From Paracraurococcus sp049315625 (GTDB lineage: Bacteria > Pseudomonadota > Alphaproteobacteria > Acetobacterales > Acetobacteraceae): DNA of 9,346 nt. The stretch's first letter is position 1. Every line of letters begins with the position of its first letter. A model generated the notes under the pieces. It had not been told where the DNA came from and searched no databases. It worked only from the letters and a program-made list of their open reading frames with translations. Location: positions 1-9,346 of the forward strand of contig JBMOJU010000211.1 of the NCBI GenBank assembly GCA_049315625.1. The letters run 5' to 3'. This document shows, piece by piece, positions 6,364 through 9,346 of the stretch. The translations under genes were made by a program, and so were the position numbers.

Positions 6364-7764
6364 GTGAAGGCGATCAACGCGATCCGCATGGGTGGGGTCG
6401 AGGTGCTGCCGCTGGTCGAAGGCGGGAAGGGTGTGGCCGTCTCGAACGGGGCGACCTGCGGCGGCTGGGCCTCCGGCGGCGGCGTCGGCACCTTCTCCGC
6501 CGTCAACGCCGACAGCTACGCGGCGGATGGCAGCGTCATCCGGCAGATCTACCACGGCAAGACGCGGCGGGAGCGGCACGAGGAGCTGGTCGCCTACGGC
6601 ATCGCCGGCGGCATCGCCCAGGCGCGGGAGGCGCATGAACGCGCCGGCGGCGTGGGGCGAATCCATGCCAATATCCTCTGGGAGATGGGCGGCGCCGAAC
6701 GCGTCGCCCGCGGCATCCTCGAAGGCGCCAAGGGATTGGTGAACGGCATCACCTGCGGCGCCGGTATGCCGTACCGCCTGGCCGACATCGCCCGAGAATA
6801 CGGCGTGCACTACTACCCGATCGTCTCCTCCGCCCGGGCCTTCGTCGCGCTGTGGAAGCGCAGCTACAACAAGGCGCGCGACCTGCTGGGCGGCGTGGTC
6901 TACGAAGATCCCTGGCTGGCCGGTGGGCATAACGGCCTTTCCAATTCCGAGGATCCGGTGAAGCCGGAGGACCCCTTCCCCCGCGTGCTGAAGTTGCGGC
7001 AGCAGATGCGCGAACTGGGGCTGGGCGACGTGCCCATCATCATGGCCGGCGGCGTCTGGTGGCTGGAGGAATGGGAGGACTGGATCGACAACCCGGAGCT
7101 CGGGCCGGTCGCCTTCCAGTTCGGCACCCGCCCGCTGCTCACCCGTGAAAGCCCAATCTCGGACGCCTGGAAGCAGCGCCTGCTGACGCTGGCGGAGGGC
7201 GACGTGCTGCTGCAGCGCTTCTCCCCGACCGGGTTCTATTCATCGGCCGTGCGCAACGACTACATCCGGGAGCTGGAGGCGCGGAACGACCGCCAGGTCG
7301 CCTATGCGGCGGAGCTGGTCGGCGCCCATACGGCAGAATACGGCGTCGGGCCGCGCAAGCGGAAGGTCTGGCTGACGCCGGCCGACCTGGACCGGGTGCA
7401 TGGCTTCGAGGCCGAGGGCTTCACCGAGGCGATGCGGACGCCGGACAATACGCTGGTCTTCGTCACGCCGGACAAGCAGGCGGAGATCCTCAAGGACCAG
7501 ATCGACTGCATGGGCTGCCTTTCGGCCTGCCGCTTCAGCAACTGGTCGCAGCACGAGCCCGACTTCGACACCGGCAAGCGGGCCGACCCGCGCAGCTTCT
7601 GCATCCAGAAGACCCTGCAGGACATCGCGCATGACGGCGCGTTGGAACACAATTTGATGTTCGCCGGGCACAATGCCTACCGCTTCGGCAGGGACCCGTT
7701 CTACTCGAACGGCTTCATCCCGACGGCGAAGCAGCTGGTGGAACGGATCCTGACCGGCCGCTGA
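6364..7764 (+). CDS. Nitronate monooxygenase-type flavoprotein with C-terminal Cys cluster
   Basis: This looks like an FMN-dependent TIM-barrel enzyme of the nitronate monooxygenase / 2-nitropropane dioxygenase family, which oxidises alkyl nitronates or reduces quinones with NAD(P)H. It has 466 residues, longer than the usual 320-380. Barrel signatures are the VAVSNGATCGGWASGGGVGT opening, AGGHNG at 186-191 (the GGHxG loop that holds FMN phosphate in the family), IIMAGGVW around 225-232 and FGTRPL at 253-258. The extra C-terminal part holds C382, C385, C389 and C413 in the pattern C-x2-C-x3-C-x23-C, which resembles the 4Fe-4S site of dienoyl-CoA reductase-type flavoproteins. No signal peptide or membrane segment is seen. 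The start is a GTG with GAGGA 7 nt upstream. It follows pnp by 85 nt and a hairpin and precedes a cysteine hydrolase by 110 nt. The true substrate is unknown; family assignment is firm, the nitronate activity is not. Confidence 0.85.
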   Translation: MKAINAIRMGGVEVLPLVEGGKGVAVSNGATCGGWASGGGVGTFSAVNADSYAADGSVIRQIYHGKTRRERHEELVAYGIAGGIAQAREAHERAGGVGRIHANILWEMGGAERVARGILEGAKGLVNGITCGAGMPYRLADIAREYGVHYYPIVSSARAFVALWKRSYNKARDLLGGVVYEDPWLAGGHNGLSNSEDPVKPEDPFPRVLKLRQQMRELGLGDVPIIMAGGVWWLEEWEDWIDNPELGPVAFQFGTRPLLTRESPISDAWKQRLLTLAEGDVLLQRFSPTGFYSSAVRNDYIRELEARNDRQVAYAAELVGAHTAEYGVGPRKRKVWLTPADLDRVHGFEAEGFTEAMRTPDNTLVFVTPDKQAEILKDQIDCMGCLSACRFSNWSQHEPDFDTGKRADPRSFCIQKTLQDIAHDGALEHNLMFAGHNAYRFGRDPFYSNGFIPTAKQLVERILTGR

Positions 7765-7792
7765 GCGTCCTCGCACAAGGCTTGGGCGACGG

Positions 7793-7811
7793 GGCAGGCA
7801 CGGACCCTGCC
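7793..7811 (+). other. Small hairpin between flavoprotein and hydrolase genes
   Basis: GGCAGG (7793-7798) pairs with CCTGCC (7806-7811) around a 7-nt loop. No T run follows. It may be a weak terminator or an mRNA processing stem, or mere chance in GC-rich DNA. Confidence 0.25.
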
Positions 7812-7859
7812 GCCACGGCGCCCGGTCTGGCACCTCGATTGCAACGACCGCCGCGCAGC

Positions 7860-7864
7860 AGGAG
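7860..7864 (+). promoter_or_regulatory. Ribosome binding site of the cysteine hydrolase
   Basis: AGGAG lies 10 nt before the ATG at 7875. It selects this start over the open upstream part of the frame (to 7782), whose translation shows no family similarity. Confidence 0.65.
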
Positions 7865-7874
7865 CGCGGCGGCC

Positions 7875-8540
7875 ATGACCATCTGCATCGAAGCCGAACC
7901 CTTCCCCCTCATCGCCGAACGCGCGGCGACCGCCCTCGTCATCATCGACATGCAGCGGGACTTCCTGCTGCCCGGCGGCTTCGGCGAATCGCTCGGCAAC
8001 GATGTCGCGCTGCTTGCCGCCGCGGTCGCCCCCTGCCAGGCGGTGCTGGCCGCCGCCCGCGCCGCCGGCCTGCTGGTGATCCACACCCGGGAAGGCCACC
8101 GCCCCGACCTGACCGACTGCCCGCCCGCCAAATGGGAACGGGGCCCGCCCGGCCGCCGCATCGGCGACCCCGGCCCGATGGGCCGTATCCTGATCCGCGG
8201 CGAGCCGGGCCATGACATCATCCCCGAACTCGCCCCCGCCCCGGGCGAAGTGGTGCTCGACAAGCCGGGCAAGGGCGCCTTCTGCGAGACCGACCTCGAC
8301 CTCATCCTCCGCAACCGCGGCATCCGCACCCTGCTGGTCTGCGGCGTGACCACCGAGGTCTGCGTCAACACCACCATCCGGGAGGCGAATGATCGCGGCT
8401 ACCGCTGCGTCGCGCTGGCGGATTGCTGCGCCTCCTACTTCCCGGAATTCCACGCGATGGGCCTGGCGATGATCAAGGCGCAGGGGGGCATCTTCGGCTG
8501 GGTGGCGGATTCCGCTGCCGCCGTCAGGGCGCTGGCCTGA
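7875..8540 (+). CDS. Isochorismatase-like cysteine hydrolase, biuret-hydrolase type
   Basis: This is a 221-residue amidohydrolase of the cysteine hydrolase (isochorismatase-like) superfamily, cytoplasmic and probably tetrameric as in relatives. The catalytic triad is visible: D25 in IIDMQRDF, K130 in LDKPGKGAF and C163 in GVTTEVCVNTT, the latter preceded by the usual cis-peptide VTT turn. Among members I remember, biuret hydrolase (BiuH, biuret to allophanate plus ammonia) fits best: it shares HTREGHRPDL, GDPGP.GRIL.RGEPG.DIIPEL and DKPGKG.FC.TDL. Its D36, K142, C175 and Q215 line up with D25, K130, C163 and Q203 here. RutB, isochorismatase and nicotinamidase fit less well. The ATG has AGGAG 10 nt upstream. 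The gene follows the flavoprotein on the same strand and its last 17 nt overlap the convergent kinase. No allophanate hydrolase or urea carboxylase gene is in view, so the biuret role is unproven. Confidence 0.85.
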   Translation: MTICIEAEPFPLIAERAATALVIIDMQRDFLLPGGFGESLGNDVALLAAAVAPCQAVLAAARAAGLLVIHTREGHRPDLTDCPPAKWERGPPGRRIGDPGPMGRILIRGEPGHDIIPELAPAPGEVVLDKPGKGAFCETDLDLILRNRGIRTLLVCGVTTEVCVNTTIREANDRGYRCVALADCCASYFPEFHAMGLAMIKAQGGIFGWVADSAAAVRALA

Positions 8541-9346
8541 CCGGCACGCCGCGCAGCGCCAGCAGCGCGGCGCCCACCGCGGCCTCCCCCGACCGCGCCG
8601 GCAGCATCTTCACGCCGAGCAGCCGGCCGCGCATGGCGATCCAGGTCGCGTTCGCCGCGCCGCTGCCGAGGCTGCGAACCGAGCGCAACCGCGGCGCGCC
8701 CAGTTCGGCCAGGCGGGCATAGCCCAGCGCCTCGATCCGCCCGATGCCCTCCAGCAGCCCGTGCAGGAAGGCAGCGTCATCCGCCGGCCGCGGCGCTTCG
8801 CGTGGTGGCAGCGCGGGGTCGGCGAAGGGGAAGCGCTCGCCCGGGCCGGGCAGCGGGTAGTAGTCGTGGCCGGAGGGGTGCGCCGGATCGATCCCGGCCG
8901 ACAGCCGCGCCAGCGCCGCCGGGTCGAAATACCGCGCCAATGCCCGCCCGCCGCTGTTGGAAGCACCGCCGGCCAGCCAGAGATCACCCAGGCGGTGGCT
9001 GTAGACGCCGTATTCCGGCGCCGCCACCGGCCGGTCGCTGGCCAGCTTCAGGGTCAGCGTGGAGCCCAGCGCGGTCACGCCCTCCCCCGGCGCGCTGGCC
9101 CCGGCGGCGAGGAAGGAGGCGCAGCCATCCGTCGTGCCGGCACAGACCACGGCGTCCTGCGGCAGGCCGAAGCGATTGCCGCCGACCTCACCCAGCTTCG
9201 TGCCCGGTACCGCCACCTCCGGCAGCAGCGCCGCATCGAGCCCGGTCGCCGCGATCCAGCCCGGCCAACCTCGCGCCACGGGGTCGTAGCCGGTCTTCAG
9301 CGCATTGTTCTCGTCGCTCCAGCGCCAGGCGCCGAGCAGCGTGCCG
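8524..9346 (-). CDS. FGGY-family carbohydrate kinase, D-ribulose kinase-like, N-terminus beyond right edge
   Basis: FGGY kinases phosphorylate sugars or polyols with ATP through two actin-like domains. The frame is open from the right edge (first full codon at 9345-9343) to the TGA at 8526-8524, giving about 273 residues of the C-terminal part; family members have about 420-500, so the N-terminal sugar-binding part is missing. AGTTDG contains the catalytic-base aspartate (codon 9129-9127). Further blocks are ALGSTLTLKL, GVYSHRLGDLWLAGGASNSGG, DYYPLPGPGERFPF, FLHGLLEGIGRIEALGY and the adenosine-binding LGSGAANATW. The combination with VYSHRLGD and YYPL..GERFP reminds me of the cyanobacterial and plant D-ribulose kinases rather than xylulokinase or glycerol kinase. 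The first internal start-like codon in view, GTG at 9279, is not the gene start because homology continues upstream of it. Substrate is inferred only. Confidence 0.85.
   Translation of the reverse strand, partial: GTLLGAWRWSDENNALKTGYDPVARGWPGWIAATGLDAALLPEVAVPGTKLGEVGGNRFGLPQDAVVCAGTTDGCASFLAAGASAPGEGVTALGSTLTLKLASDRPVAAPEYGVYSHRLGDLWLAGGASNSGGRALARYFDPAALARLSAGIDPAHPSGHDYYPLPGPGERFPFADPALPPREAPRPADDAAFLHGLLEGIGRIEALGYARLAELGAPRLRSVRSLGSGAANATWIAMRGRLLGVKMLPARSGEAAVGAALLALRGVPVRPAP

Noticed and set aside
3573..6506. A 977-codon open frame on the minus strand opposite pnp and its flanks
   Set aside because: It runs antisense to a clearly conserved PNPase gene. Its translation is low-complexity (rich in His, Asp, Arg, Gly, Ala), as expected when a GC-rich gene is read backwards. 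No domain is recognisable.

Overview
The window is GC-rich DNA (roughly 70% by eye). It carries the 3' half of the classic nusA/infB translation and RNA-turnover operon in the order infB (5' end cut by the window), rbfA, truB, rpsO, pnp, all on the + strand. The protein sequences (alphaproteobacterial-type IF2, RbfA and TruB, and a PNPase with an RG-rich C-terminal tail) suggest an alphaproteobacterium. My best guess is an Acetobacteraceae/Roseomonas-like member of the Rhodospirillales. That placement rests on general familiarity, not on a search.

Region by region: 1-1698 is the IF2 GTPase, G-domain to C-terminus. 1791-2210 is rbfA and 2301-3263 is truB. 3312-3584 is rpsO. 3585-4055 is a 471-nt non-coding gap full of inverted repeats. 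4056-6278 is pnp. The infB-rbfA and rbfA-truB gaps each hold a GC hairpin followed by a T-rich stretch, so expression inside the operon may be attenuated. The rpsO-pnp gap is where many bacteria place an rpsO terminator, a pnp promoter and the structured pnp leader used for autoregulation. Here it is long, and its minus strand contains no stop triplet in any frame.

After pnp the content changes to accessory metabolism. 6364-7764 is a nitronate monooxygenase-type FMN TIM-barrel protein with a C-terminal Cys-x2-Cys-x3-Cys-x23-Cys pattern. 7875-8540 is a cysteine hydrolase of the isochorismatase-like superfamily, closest in remembered motifs to biuret hydrolase. On the opposite strand, 8524 to the right edge is the C-terminal part of an FGGY carbohydrate kinase resembling D-ribulose kinases. 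It converges on the hydrolase and overlaps it by 17 nt.

The first five genes work together: translation initiation (IF2), 30S maturation (RbfA, S15), tRNA modification (TruB) and RNA decay (PNPase). The nitronate monooxygenase-like and hydrolase genes are co-directional and both may act on nitrogen compounds, but a shared pathway is only a guess. I see no tRNA or rRNA gene, CRISPR array, insertion sequence or phage gene. The most promising leads are the possible Fe-S site in the flavoprotein and the odd rpsO-pnp gap.
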